A stretch of DNA of 48,593 nucleotides from Oscillospiraceae bacterium. GTDB taxonomy: Bacteria; Bacillota; Clostridia; Oscillospirales; Oscillospiraceae. Position numbers and translations under genes: made by a program. Location: assembly GCA_017521485.1 (NCBI GenBank), contig JAFXCL010000024.1:1-48593 (forward strand), written 5' to 3'. The stretch's first letter is position 1, and each line of letters opens with the position of its first letter. The notes beneath the pieces are model-generated. The model saw only the letters and a list, made by a program, of their open reading frames with translations, did no database searches and was not told the DNA's origin. This document shows positions 8,304 to 17,394 of this stretch, piece after piece.

Positions 8304-10553
8304 TTAAATTTCAAAGCCGATCTGCTTTTCGGTAGAATCCTCTTCCTTCAAAATCGCACCTGCTGTGGGAATATTTCTGGTGCGGTAACGGCTGGGGTTA
8401 ACAATACCGCTTTCCTCCAGAAGTACCGCACTGCTCAGCGCGGCCTTTTTCTTCAGGCTGATTACAGAAACACCGATGGTATTTCTGGTGGTCTTAGGAA
8501 GAAGCTGTGCTGTGGAGATCACCGCTGCCCGTCCGTCTGTGGTATAGACAGCCATCTGACAGTCGGTTTCCAGCGCCACAGCCGTCTTCAGCGGGCTCTT
8601 ATCGGAATAAGCGCCTGTCAATCTGCGTCGATTGGTTTTTGTCTCATAGGCAGACAGAGGCACCTTAGCCGCCTTGCCGTTTTCAAAGAAGAACAGAATG
8701 AAGCCCTTATAATCGCCAGGCAGGATCACCTGTATCACATTTTCACCGGCGTCCATACCCAGCTTCTGGGGCAGATAATCACCAAGCTGAGAGGCTTTTC
8801 CGTCGTCAAAGTCGGAAAGCCTTGATTTATAGCACTGATACTGATCGGTAAACACCAAAATCTCAGCACGGTTATTAGTTTCTCTGGAAAATGCCAGGCT
8901 ATCCCCTTCTTTGAATTTTTGTTCGCCAGACATACGAAGGCTCTGGGGCGTGATCTTTTTCAGGTAGCCTTCTTTGGATACGAACAATGTAACAGGATAA
9001 TCCGGAATATCCTCAGCCTCGTCCTCTGGTTCAATCTGCTGAGAATCGTAGATAATCTCGGTTTTCCGGGGCTGACCGTACTTGTCGGAAACTGCTTTCA
9101 GCTCGGAAACGATCAGATTTTTCAGCCTTCTGGAGCTGCCCAGGGTATCTTTCAGATCTGCAATTTCCTTCTCCAGATCCGCTACATTTCGGGTCTGCTT
9201 GAGAATATATTCCTTATTGATGTTGCGAAGCTTGATCTCCGCCACATAATTTGCCTGGACTTCATCGATGCCAAAGCCGATCATCAGGTTGGGAACGACT
9301 TCGTTTTCCAGTTCGGTTTCCCGAATGATCTTAATTGCCTTATCAATGTCCAGCAAGATTCGCTCCAGGCCCTTCAGCAGGTGCAGGCGCTCTTCCTTCT
9401 TTTGAATCTGGAAGAAGATGCGGCGTTTGACACAGTCTGTTCTCCAGGCAGTCCACTCTTCCAAAATCTCGCCTACACCCATTACTCTGGGCATACCGGC
9501 AATGAGGATATTGAAATTACAGGGGAAGCTGTCCTGCAGGGGGGTCAACCGGAACAGCTTCTGCATCAGCTTTTCCGGCTCGACACCGCGTTTTACATCA
9601 ATGGCTAGCTTCAGACCGTTCAGGTCCGTTTCATCACGCATATCGTTGATCTCTTTGATTTTTCCCGCCTTGATAAGCTCTGCCACCTTGTCCATAACCG
9701 CTTCGCTGGTGGTGGTATAGGGAATCTCATAGATCTCGATCACATTATCTTTTTTCTCATAGCGCCACTTCGCCCGCAGCTTAAAGCTGCCACGACCTGT
9801 GGAGTAGATCTCTCTGGTAGCAGCTTCATCAAAAAGGAGCTCTGCACCGGTGGAGAAATCCGGTCCGGGCAGGGTTTCCAGAATGTCTGCATCCGGGTCG
9901 TTCATCAGCGCAATGGCTGTATTGCACACTTCTGCTAAGTTAAAGGAGCAGATATTGCTTGCCATACCAACGGCAATACCCTGGTTGGCTGTCACCAGCA
10001 CATTGGGGAATGTGGTAGGCAGCAGGCTGGGCTCTTTCATAGTGGCATCGTAGTTATCCACCATATCCACAGTGTCGGAATCAATATCACGGAACAGCTC
10101 ACCGCAAATTCCGTCCAGCTTAGCTTCCGTATAACGGGCTGCTGCATACGCCATATCCCGGGAATAGACCTTACCAAAGTTACCCTTGGAGTCCACAAAG
10201 GGGTGCAAAAGCGTTTCATTACCCTTTGCAAGACGCACCATTGTCTCATAGATGGCTGCATCGCCGTGGGGGTTCAGGCGCATAGTCTGACCCACAATGT
10301 TGGCAGATTTGGTCTTTGCGCCATTCATCAAGCCCATTTTATACATGGTGTACAGCAGCTTGCGATGGGACGGCTTAAATCCGTCAATTTCCGGAATTGC
10401 CCGGGAAACAATCACTGACATTGCATAGGGCATATAGTTGATCTCAAGGGTCTCAGAGATCGCCTGCTCTGTGGTAGAACCCACAAGGCCCATAATGCCG
10501 TCAGTATTGATCTTCTTTTTATTCTGTTCCGGTTCTTTCTTCTTCCGTGCCAT
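8304..10553 (-). CDS. parC: DNA topoisomerase IV subunit A (GyrA/ParC family)
   Basis: This 749-residue type IIA topoisomerase subunit breaks and rejoins DNA through an active-site tyrosine, seen in A-A-A-R-Y-T-E-A-K-L near residue 140. It carries the S-R-A-I-P-E-I-D-G-F-K-P-S-H-R-K-L-L-Y winged-helix segment and the H-P-H-G-D-A-A-I-Y-type motif (N-P-H-G-D-A). A coiled-coil tower lies at about residues 370-470. The C-terminal domain is short and lacks a clear GyrA box (Q-R-R-G-G-K-G), so topoisomerase IV is preferred over gyrase. It follows the B subunit by 12 bases, so the two are co-transcribed and presumably form the A2B2 enzyme. Confidence 0.9.
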   Translation of the reverse strand: MARKKKEPEQNKKKINTDGIMGLVGSTTEQAISETLEINYMPYAMSVIVSRAIPEIDGFKPSHRKLLYTMYKMGLMNGAKTKSANIVGQTMRLNPHGDAAIYETMVRLAKGNETLLHPFVDSKGNFGKVYSRDMAYAAARYTEAKLDGICGELFRDIDSDTVDMVDNYDATMKEPSLLPTTFPNVLVTANQGIAVGMASNICSFNLAEVCNTAIALMNDPDADILETLPGPDFSTGAELLFDEAATREIYSTGRGSFKLRAKWRYEKKDNVIEIYEIPYTTTSEAVMDKVAELIKAGKIKEINDMRDETDLNGLKLAIDVKRGVEPEKLMQKLFRLTPLQDSFPCNFNILIAGMPRVMGVGEILEEWTAWRTDCVKRRIFFQIQKKEERLHLLKGLERILLDIDKAIKIIRETELENEVVPNLMIGFGIDEVQANYVAEIKLRNINKEYILKQTRNVADLEKEIADLKDTLGSSRRLKNLIVSELKAVSDKYGQPRKTEIIYDSQQIEPEDEAEDIPDYPVTLFVSKEGYLKKITPQSLRMSGEQKFKEGDSLAFSRETNNRAEILVFTDQYQCYKSRLSDFDDGKASQLGDYLPQKLGMDAGENVIQVILPGDYKGFILFFFENGKAAKVPLSAYETKTNRRRLTGAYSDKSPLKTAVALETDCQMAVYTTDGRAAVISTAQLLPKTTRNTIGVSVISLKKKAALSSAVLLEESGIVNPSRYRTRNIPTAGAILKEEDSTEKQIGFEI

Positions 10554-10565
10554 AAGTGACCTCTC

Positions 10566-12548
10566 TTAAGAAATGTCTGCCAGTTCCAAATATCTGGCAC
10601 CGTTTTCCGCAATAAAATTCTTCCGCTCTGCAAGGCTATCCCCTAGCAAAACATCGAAATAGTGAGCTGTCCGCTCCGCATCCTCCGGCATCACCTTGAT
10701 CAGCCGGCGGGTATCCGGATTCATCGTAGTCATCCACATCATTTCCGGATCGTTCTCACCAAGACCCTTAGAGCGCTGAATGGTAACCTTTTTGCCCTCC
10801 AGGTCTTTAAGGATCTTAGCCTTTTCCTGCTCATTATAGGCAAACCAGGTCTGATCCTTGCAGGTGATCTCAAACAAGGGAGATTCCGCAATATACACAT
10901 AGCCGTCCCGGATCAGTGTGGGGCACAGGCGATACAGCATTGTCAGAATCAGGGTGCGGATCTGGAAGCCGTCCACGTCTGCGTCCGTACAGATCACAAC
11001 CTTATTCCAGCGCAGGTTATCAATATCGAAGCTGGACAGCTCCTTTGCTTTTTTTCCCTGCAATTCCACACCACAACCCAGAACCTTCATCAGGTCTGTG
11101 ATGATGGGAGAAGCAAAAATTTTATTATAATCCGCTTTCAGGCAGTTCAGAATCTTACCGCGAACCGGCATAATACCCTGGAATTCCGCGTCACGGCTGA
11201 GCTTGACACTGCCCAATGCAGAGTCACCCTCAACGATATACAGCTCCCGGATCGCTGTATCCTTGCTGCGGCAGTCCACAAACTTCTGCACCCGGTTGGC
11301 AATATCCACCTTGGCGCTCAGGTTCTTCTTAACACTGCTGCGGGTCTTTTCTGCTGACTCTCTTGCCCGCTTGTTAATGAGGATCTGCTCCGCAGCGCGA
11401 TCCGCCTCCTGCTTATTCTCAATAAACCAAACCTGAAGCTTTTCCTTAAAGAAGGCGGTCATCGCCTCCTGTGTAAACTTGGAATTAACGGACTTCTTGG
11501 TCTGATTTTCAAAACAGCCGATGGTAGAAAAACAGTTTGTCACCAGCACAAGGCTGTCCTGCAGGTCCTGGAAAATGATCTTGTTTTCATTTTTGGTATA
11601 CTTATTGTTATCCCGCAGGTACTTATCAAAGGCAGCGGTAAAACCAAGGCGCACTGCTCTATCGGGACTGCCGCCGTATTCCAGCCAAGAGGAGTTATGA
11701 TAGTACTCCATATGGCTGACCTGCTTACTAAAGCAGAAGGAGGTGGTGATCTTCAACTTCATTTCCGGGCGGTTTTCTGCATCCCTGCCCCGGCGCTCTG
11801 TTTCCCAGAACACCGGCATTGTAAAGGCGTTATCTCCTACCAGCTCCTCAATATACTGCTGGATACCGTTTTGATAGCAGTATTCCTCTGTCTCAAACCG
11901 GCTGCCCACCTGATTGCGGAAACGGAAGGTAATTCCCTTATTTACAACCGCCTGACGGCGCAGCACATCCCGATAGTATTCAGCCGGGATATTGATGTCG
12001 GTAAACACATTCTTATCCGGTCGCCAATGAAACAGCGAGCCTGTCTTTTTCCGGTCTGTAGGTTCTTTTTTCAGTCCGCCCTTATTTCTGCCCTTTTCAA
12101 AGTGCAGATCATAGCGGAAGCCGTCACGGCGGATGGTGGCGTCAAAAAACTCAGAAGCGTACTGGGTAGCGCAAGAGCCAAGTCCGTTCAAGCCAAGGGA
12201 ATACTCATAGTTTTCACCGTTTTCGCCGTACTTGCCACCGGCATACATTTCACAGAACACCAGCTCCCAGTTATAGCGCTTTTCTTTTTCATTATAGTCC
12301 ACGGGGCAGCCCCGTCCAAAGTCCTCCACTTCCACAGAAAGGTCTTCGTAGCGGGTGACGATGATCGTATCGCCGTGACCTTCTCTTGCCTCGTCGATGG
12401 CGTTGGAAAGAATCTCAAATACTGCGTGTTTACAGCCTTCCAGATCGTCAGAGCCAAAAATAACAGCAGGGCGCTTACGAACCCGCTCTTCCCCTTTCAG
12501 CATCGAAATACTGGAGTTACCGTATTGTTCCTGTGTTGATCTTGCCAT
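10566..12548 (-). CDS. parE: DNA topoisomerase IV subunit B (GyrB/ParE family)
   Basis: The 660-residue ATPase subunit has the GHKL ATP-binding motifs E-I-L-S-N-A-I-D-E-A, D-F-G-R-G-C-P and L-N-G-L-G-S. The TOPRIM motifs are V-E-G-D-S-A-L-G-S near residue 440 and T-D-A-D-V-D-G near residue 520. P-V-R-G-K-I-L-N lies between them. Here V-E-G-D-S-A-L-G replaces the more usual A-G-G. The ATG at 12548 is chosen over the in-frame TTG at 12566 because AGGT precedes it at suitable spacing. It is the first gene of a parE-parC-yitT unit with a strong promoter. Confidence 0.9.
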   Translation of the reverse strand: MARSTQEQYGNSSISMLKGEERVRKRPAVIFGSDDLEGCKHAVFEILSNAIDEAREGHGDTIIVTRYEDLSVEVEDFGRGCPVDYNEKEKRYNWELVFCEMYAGGKYGENGENYEYSLGLNGLGSCATQYASEFFDATIRRDGFRYDLHFEKGRNKGGLKKEPTDRKKTGSLFHWRPDKNVFTDINIPAEYYRDVLRRQAVVNKGITFRFRNQVGSRFETEEYCYQNGIQQYIEELVGDNAFTMPVFWETERRGRDAENRPEMKLKITTSFCFSKQVSHMEYYHNSSWLEYGGSPDRAVRLGFTAAFDKYLRDNNKYTKNENKIIFQDLQDSLVLVTNCFSTIGCFENQTKKSVNSKFTQEAMTAFFKEKLQVWFIENKQEADRAAEQILINKRARESAEKTRSSVKKNLSAKVDIANRVQKFVDCRSKDTAIRELYIVEGDSALGSVKLSRDAEFQGIMPVRGKILNCLKADYNKIFASPIITDLMKVLGCGVELQGKKAKELSSFDIDNLRWNKVVICTDADVDGFQIRTLILTMLYRLCPTLIRDGYVYIAESPLFEITCKDQTWFAYNEQEKAKILKDLEGKKVTIQRSKGLGENDPEMMWMTTMNPDTRRLIKVMPEDAERTAHYFDVLLGDSLAERKNFIAENGARYLELADIS

Positions 12549-12587
12549 ATTTTGTATACCTGCCAAAATTCATATTTTAACGATTAT

Positions 12588-12616
12588 ATTATACACATTT
12601 AGTGTGGTAAAGTCAA
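12588..12616 (-). promoter_or_regulatory. Promoter of parE-parC
   Basis: On the minus strand TTGACT (12611-12616), a 17-bp spacer and a perfect TATAAT (12588-12593) lie 40 bp before parE. Confidence 0.82.
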
Positions 12617-12661
12617 CCAATACCACAATATATGGTAAATTTGTTTTCCTTCTTCTTTAGT

Positions 12662-12722
12662 TCTATTTGTCCACGGTCGGACATACTCTGTCTTAGACCG
12701 TGGCAGGAGCTTTCTTTCCTGC
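12662..12722 (+). promoter_or_regulatory. Candidate sigma-E promoter and two-hairpin leader of spoIVA
   Basis: TCTATTT (12662-12668) and CATACTCT (12682-12689), 13 bp apart, loosely resemble the sporulation sigma-E consensus (GxATATT, CATACAxT). The -10 sits inside a perfect inverted repeat (CCACGGTC 12671-12678 with GACCGTGG 12696-12703) that has an inner GACA/TGTC pair. A second hairpin, GGCAGGA with TCCTGCC, follows directly before the GGAGG site. The promoter match is only partial. Because the first stem overlaps the -10, it may be a DNA operator rather than an RNA structure. Confidence 0.45.
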
Positions 12723-12740
12723 CGGATAAGGAGGCTGGCT

Positions 12741-14204
12741 ATGGAAACTATTTACTCTGATATGGCTGTTCGTACCGGCGGTAATATCTATATTGGTGTT
12801 GTCGGACCGGTGCGGACCGGAAAATCCACGCTTATAAAGCGGATTATGGAAGAACTAGTCATCCCAAACATTGACGATCCCTACCGCAGGGAACGGGCAA
12901 GGGATGAGCTGCCCCAAAGCGGCTCAGGAAAGACAATTATGACAAGTGAACCGAAATTTGTACCGGAGGAAGCTGTAGAAATCTCACCGGATGGCACTGC
13001 AAAGCTTCGCGTACGGATGATCGACAGTGTAGGCTATATGGTCGACGGTGCTGTAGGCGCAGACGAAGACGGTGCGGTTCGGATGATAACAACCCCTTGG
13101 TACGACTATGAAATCCCAATGACCCAAGCCGCTGAGCTTGGTACAAAGAAAGTAATGGATGAGCATTGTTCCATTGGTTTGGTTGTAACCACCGACGGCT
13201 CTATTACAGATATTCCCCGCTCTGACTACATAGATGCAGAGCGCCGGGCGATTGAGGATATGCAAGCCACCGGAAAGCCTTTTCTGGTGATCGTCAATTC
13301 CAGATATCCTTCTTCTGAAGCTGCACAGAATGTAGCAAACAGCATTTATAAGGAATTTGGTGTGCGACCCGTAGTAGCAGACTGTCAGGCACTGTCCGGA
13401 GAGGACATCCGACGACTTCTCAAGGAAATACTGTACGCCTTTCCGATGATGGAATTGCGGGTATTTCTCCCCCGTTGGATGGACGCATTGGAAACCGACC
13501 ATCCTGTAAAAGCAGCATTATATGAAGCTCTTTTACAGCGTGCAGAGGAAATCCTCACATTAGGGCAAGCAGAGCCCACCTTAGCAAAATTAAAGGAACT
13601 GGAAAATGTGCTGGATTTTTCAATTCGCTGTGTGGATCTGGCCACAGGAACTGTATCCTGTGCCTTAGGATTCCCGGAATCTCTGTTTTATGAGATCCTC
13701 AGTGAAAAAGTGGGGGTCAGTCTTCACAACGACGGAGAATTATTTGCACTGCTCACTGAGCTTTCTGCCGTAAAACAGGAATACGACCGGATCGCAGATG
13801 CCCTAGCATCTGTAAAAGCAACCGGTTACGGCATTGTGATGCCGTCGGCTGATGAAATGACTCTGCAAACCCCGGAGATCGTGCGCAAAGGCGGTGCTTA
13901 CGGCGTAAAACTAAAAGCAGGTGCAACCTCCATTCATATGATGCGGGTAGATATTGATACAGAAATTTCCCCCATGGTAGGCGGTCAGGAACAGTCTCAG
14001 GAGCTGATCTCCTATCTTGCCGGAGAAGATCCGGACAGTCTGTGGGAGAGCAATATTTTCGGCAGATCTGTATACACTCTGATTCAGGAGGGTCTTACTG
14101 CAAAGCTTATCCGCACACCGGAAGATGTGCGTGAAAAATTCAGAGGAACATTGACCCGAATTGTCAACGATGGAGCAACAGGTCTTATTTGTCTGATTCT
14201 ATAA
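12741..14204 (+). CDS. spoIVA: Stage IV sporulation protein A
   Basis: SpoIVA is the ATPase that polymerises on the outer forespore membrane as the base layer of the spore coat. The 487-residue protein is close in length to the Bacillus protein. It has a Walker A motif G-P-V-R-T-G-K-S-T at residues 22-30. The conserved P-N-I-D-D-P-Y-R-R-E-R-A-R-D-E-L-P-Q-S-G-S-G segment and the C-terminal R-I-V-N-D-G-A-T-G are also present. A GGAGG site lies 8 bases before the ATG. Its presence marks the organism as an endospore former. In Bacillus it is transcribed by sigma-E in the mother cell. The gene stands alone and is closed by a perfect terminator. Confidence 0.97.
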   Translation: METIYSDMAVRTGGNIYIGVVGPVRTGKSTLIKRIMEELVIPNIDDPYRRERARDELPQSGSGKTIMTSEPKFVPEEAVEISPDGTAKLRVRMIDSVGYMVDGAVGADEDGAVRMITTPWYDYEIPMTQAAELGTKKVMDEHCSIGLVVTTDGSITDIPRSDYIDAERRAIEDMQATGKPFLVIVNSRYPSSEAAQNVANSIYKEFGVRPVVADCQALSGEDIRRLLKEILYAFPMMELRVFLPRWMDALETDHPVKAALYEALLQRAEEILTLGQAEPTLAKLKELENVLDFSIRCVDLATGTVSCALGFPESLFYEILSEKVGVSLHNDGELFALLTELSAVKQEYDRIADALASVKATGYGIVMPSADEMTLQTPEIVRKGGAYGVKLKAGATSIHMMRVDIDTEISPMVGGQEQSQELISYLAGEDPDSLWESNIFGRSVYTLIQEGLTAKLIRTPEDVREKFRGTLTRIVNDGATGLICLIL

Positions 14205-14210
14205 AGTCTA

Positions 14211-14246
14211 TTACAGGATCTTCTTTAGAAGATCCTGTAATTTTTT
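14211..14246 (+). terminator. Intrinsic terminator of spoIVA
   Basis: A 14-bp perfect stem (14211-14224 with 14227-14240) has a two-base loop and is followed by six T residues. Confidence 0.93.
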
Positions 14247-14315
14247 GATTTTTCTTCTTTACCAGTAGGAAATAATATGGTAAGATAAAACAATAGATTA
14301 TTTCAGGAGACAAAT

Positions 14316-17096
14316 ATGAAAAAAACACAGCTTGCAAAAACAAAAATCAGCACCCCTGCCCTGGCATTTTTTATGGTCTGCGGCGGGCTTTTGCTGCTTC
14401 GTCTGATCAATTCCCTGATGTTCAGCGGCACTTATTCTATGCTTTATTCTGATTGCTACCACCAGTACTATCCGTTTTTTGTAGCCTATCGAAAAGCACT
14501 GCTGTCCGGCGATTCCTTGCTCTACAGCTGGAATGTGGGAATGGGTATGGATTACTTAGGCCTCATTTCCTATTATCTTGCCTCTCCCCTGAATTTACTG
14601 AGCATTTTCGTCCCGGAAAGATTTTTACTTGGCTATTTCTCTTTGCTGATGCCTGTAAAGCTGGGCCTGGCTGCTGCATTCTTTGCCCTTTTTCTGAAAA
14701 AAGTATTCCAAAAGGATGATTTCTCTGTAGCTGTATTTGGCTGCTTCTACGGCTTATGTGCCTGGGCTTTAGGCTATCAGTGGAACATTATGTGGCTGGA
14801 TACCTTTGCTCTGCTACCTTTGGTCGTATTAGGCACAGTATCCTTGCTGAAAGACAAGAAATTTGTTCTGTATACCATCACACTGTTTTTGTCTGTTTTC
14901 TCCAATTACTATATCGGATTATTTACTTGTATTTTCGTGCTTTTGGTATTTATCTGCTACGAGATCTGCCGTTGGGGCGGTTTCAAGAAGTTTTTTACCG
15001 ATCTGGCACGCATTGCTGTTTTCTCCATTCTGGCAATCGGTATGACTGCCATTTTGGAACTGCCGGCTCTTGCGGCTCTGCAGACAACCCAATCCAGTGT
15101 CAATAAATTCCCGCAAGGCTTTCGGCTGAATATTGCCGATAAGAATACCTGGCTGGGACTATTGGATGCGATGCGTCAGGTCGCCGGCAATATGAATGGC
15201 GGTCTGGAGCCCACCTTTAAGGAAGGTCTTCCCAATCTTTACTGCGGTGTCATCACCAATATTCTTGCACTTTTATTCATGACCTGTAAGCAGGTCCGTG
15301 TGCGGGATAAGATCTGCTCTGTTTTCCTGCTGCTTTTCTTCAATCTCAGCTTCATTATCCGGCAGCTTGACTATATCTGGCACGGATTCCATTTTACCAA
15401 TATGATCCCCTACCGGTTCAGCTTCCTATACAGCTTCGTGCTGCTGTATATGGCATATCACGCCTGGACCTTACGGCACACATTCCGGCTGTGGCAGGTA
15501 ATCGTATCCGGTGTTCTGTCCATTGGTATTTTCCTGTGCAGCGATGCACCATCCAAATTTATTGATCTTGTTTCTGGAAAGGTGACACTGCAGCCCTGGA
15601 CAAGCAATAGTAATATTTACAACAATCTGGAAACCATTGCAACCCACTCCACTTTTGTTTTTTACAACATTATTTTCCTCGGACTATATTTGGCGATCTT
15701 GTTTAATACAAATACAGATGAAAACGAGACCGAAGAATTACCAGTTAAAAAGGCAACGCAGAACAAAGCAATTCCGCGAGACCGCAGAAAAACAGCAACA
15801 ACGCTGCTTCTTGGTATTATGGTGATCGAGCTGACATTGAATCTTGTGAACTTCGGTGCATGGTTCCCCGGAACAAATGTTTCCAATTATCCAAAGGGCA
15901 CAACCAACACCAAACGCGCCATTTCCTATATGAAGGATCGGGAAGCCGACACCCTGTTTTACCGTACAGAGACAACCCATTCCCAAACCCTTAATGACGG
16001 CGCACTTAACGGCTACAATGGCATCAGCACCTTTACAAGCTCCGCCAATGTCCGGGTCACCGAATTTATGAAGGCTTTGGGTTACGGCGCAAAGAACACT
16101 TATAATCGCTACTGTTTTGAAGAGAGCTCCCCTGTTGCCAACCTGTTTTTGAATCTGAAATATATGATTGAGCGGGATGGAAAAGTAGAAGAAAATCCCT
16201 ACTTTGATGACCTGCACTATTTTGATTCTGTGCATCTTCTGGAAAACAACGCTTATCTTCCCTTAGGCTTTTTGACAAATTCTCAGATTCTCAATGTTGA
16301 TTTCTCTCAAAGCGGAAACCGTTTCCAGATGCAAAATGAATTGTTCCGTTCTGCCACCGGACTTTCTGATAATGTCTGGAAGCCTGTTCCCAGCAGCAAC
16401 CTGATTATTAACGGAAGCAATGTCACACTGACTGCTTCCCAGACCCAGACCGGTTATTGCTCCTACTCCTCGGGTAGTTCCAGCGGCACTGTCACTTACA
16501 GTTACACCGCAAACCGTAACGGCCTGCTGTGTGTAAATCTGGATCTGAGCAAAAAGAACAGCTCTTCTATGTACCTGAACGGTCAACAGCTTTACACAGA
16601 AACCTACAGTCTGCCGCAGATGTTGGCTGTGAGCAATGTAACTGCCGGTGATGTGGTTGAGATCAAGCTCAACTGTAAGGCAAATGAAAATGGCACTATG
16701 AACATCAGTGCTGCTATCGTAGACGAAAATGTTTTCCGCAAGGGATATGATATTCTGAACAATTCCATATTGGAATTGACGGAATTTAAAAACACCTATA
16801 TAGAGGGCACAATCCAATGTGACCGGGACGGTGTGCTTTACACCTCCATCCCCCAGAATGGAAACTGGACGGCTACCGTGGACGGACAGCCTGCTGAAGC
16901 TGTAATGGTAGGCGGTGCAATGGTTGGCGTTTTGGTAACCGAAGGATATCATACCGTTGCTTTCCATTATCACAACGGTGCATTTGCCCTTGGCTGGAAA
17001 ATCAGTCTTGCCTGCGCGCTGATCTTTGCTGGTCTGTACTGGGTCAGTTATCGTCCGGATTGTAAGAAAATTATGGGTAAATTCCAAAAAAAATAA
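14316..17096 (+). CDS. YfhO family polytopic membrane protein
   Basis: This 926-residue protein has an N-terminal signal-anchor followed by about a dozen membrane helices to residue ~530. A long extracytoplasmic region with beta-rich composition follows, and a final membrane helix lies near the C-terminus. The acidic-aromatic motif S-D-C-Y-H-Q-Y-Y-P-F in the first external loop and the overall plan match the YfhO family of GT-C-like glycosyltransferases. In Bacillus subtilis YfhO acts with CsbB in GlcNAc modification of lipoteichoic acid. The donor and acceptor here are unknown, and no CsbB/GtcA partner is adjacent. The ATG follows AGGAG by 8 bases. It is a single-gene unit between two terminators. 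Confidence 0.85.
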   Translation: MKKTQLAKTKISTPALAFFMVCGGLLLLRLINSLMFSGTYSMLYSDCYHQYYPFFVAYRKALLSGDSLLYSWNVGMGMDYLGLISYYLASPLNLLSIFVPERFLLGYFSLLMPVKLGLAAAFFALFLKKVFQKDDFSVAVFGCFYGLCAWALGYQWNIMWLDTFALLPLVVLGTVSLLKDKKFVLYTITLFLSVFSNYYIGLFTCIFVLLVFICYEICRWGGFKKFFTDLARIAVFSILAIGMTAILELPALAALQTTQSSVNKFPQGFRLNIADKNTWLGLLDAMRQVAGNMNGGLEPTFKEGLPNLYCGVITNILALLFMTCKQVRVRDKICSVFLLLFFNLSFIIRQLDYIWHGFHFTNMIPYRFSFLYSFVLLYMAYHAWTLRHTFRLWQVIVSGVLSIGIFLCSDAPSKFIDLVSGKVTLQPWTSNSNIYNNLETIATHSTFVFYNIIFLGLYLAILFNTNTDENETEELPVKKATQNKAIPRDRRKTATTLLLGIMVIELTLNLVNFGAWFPGTNVSNYPKGTTNTKRAISYMKDREADTLFYRTETTHSQTLNDGALNGYNGISTFTSSANVRVTEFMKALGYGAKNTYNRYCFEESSPVANLFLNLKYMIERDGKVEENPYFDDLHYFDSVHLLENNAYLPLGFLTNSQILNVDFSQSGNRFQMQNELFRSATGLSDNVWKPVPSSNLIINGSNVTLTASQTQTGYCSYSSGSSSGTVTYSYTANRNGLLCVNLDLSKKNSSSMYLNGQQLYTETYSLPQMLAVSNVTAGDVVEIKLNCKANENGTMNISAAIVDENVFRKGYDILNNSILELTEFKNTYIEGTIQCDRDGVLYTSIPQNGNWTATVDGQPAEAVMVGGAMVGVLVTEGYHTVAFHYHNGAFALGWKISLACALIFAGLYWVSYRPDCKKIMGKFQKK

Positions 17097-17109
17097 GCTT
17101 ATATACAGC

Positions 17110-17146
17110 AAAACTGCCTTCCGCTTGAGCGGAAGGCAGTTTTATA
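17110..17146. terminator. Bidirectional terminator between YfhO and the opp unit
   Basis: A 15-bp perfect stem (17110-17124 with 17129-17143) with loop TTGA is flanked by A/T tracts on both sides. It can end the YfhO gene rightwards and the long protease-opp unit leftwards. Confidence 0.9.
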
Positions 17147-17147
17147 T

Positions 17148-17390
17148 TTACGCAAGTGAAAAAAGGAGATATAAAATGCCGTAGGCTACGCAGAGCGCAG
17201 CGATTACAAGAAGCATCGGTTTGACTGTCATCTTGACGGCACTCCAATAGGTCTGCCACTGCTCCTTAAAGCTGGCTCTGTACTGACCGGATTTTCCGGA
17301 CAAGCCCGGGCTTGATACACCGGACATATCCGCCAGAGATCGGCCATCGTCGATATATACGACCTTTTCCTTCTTTTTTCTGATACCCAT
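17148..17390 (-). CDS. Small single-pass membrane protein in the opp unit
   Basis: This 80-residue protein is not recognised. The N-terminal half is basic and polar. Residues about 55-78 form one hydrophobic helix, so it is probably anchored with the N-terminus in the cytoplasm. It starts 4 bases after the oppF stop codon and is the last gene before the operon terminator. It is therefore expected to be co-expressed with the peptide importer. It could be an accessory or regulatory subunit, but this is inference from position only. Confidence 0.7.
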   Translation of the reverse strand: MGIRKKKEKVVYIDDGRSLADMSGVSSPGLSGKSGQYRASFKEQWQTYWSAVKMTVKPMLLVIAALCVAYGILYLLFSLA

Positions 17391-17394
17391 ATCC

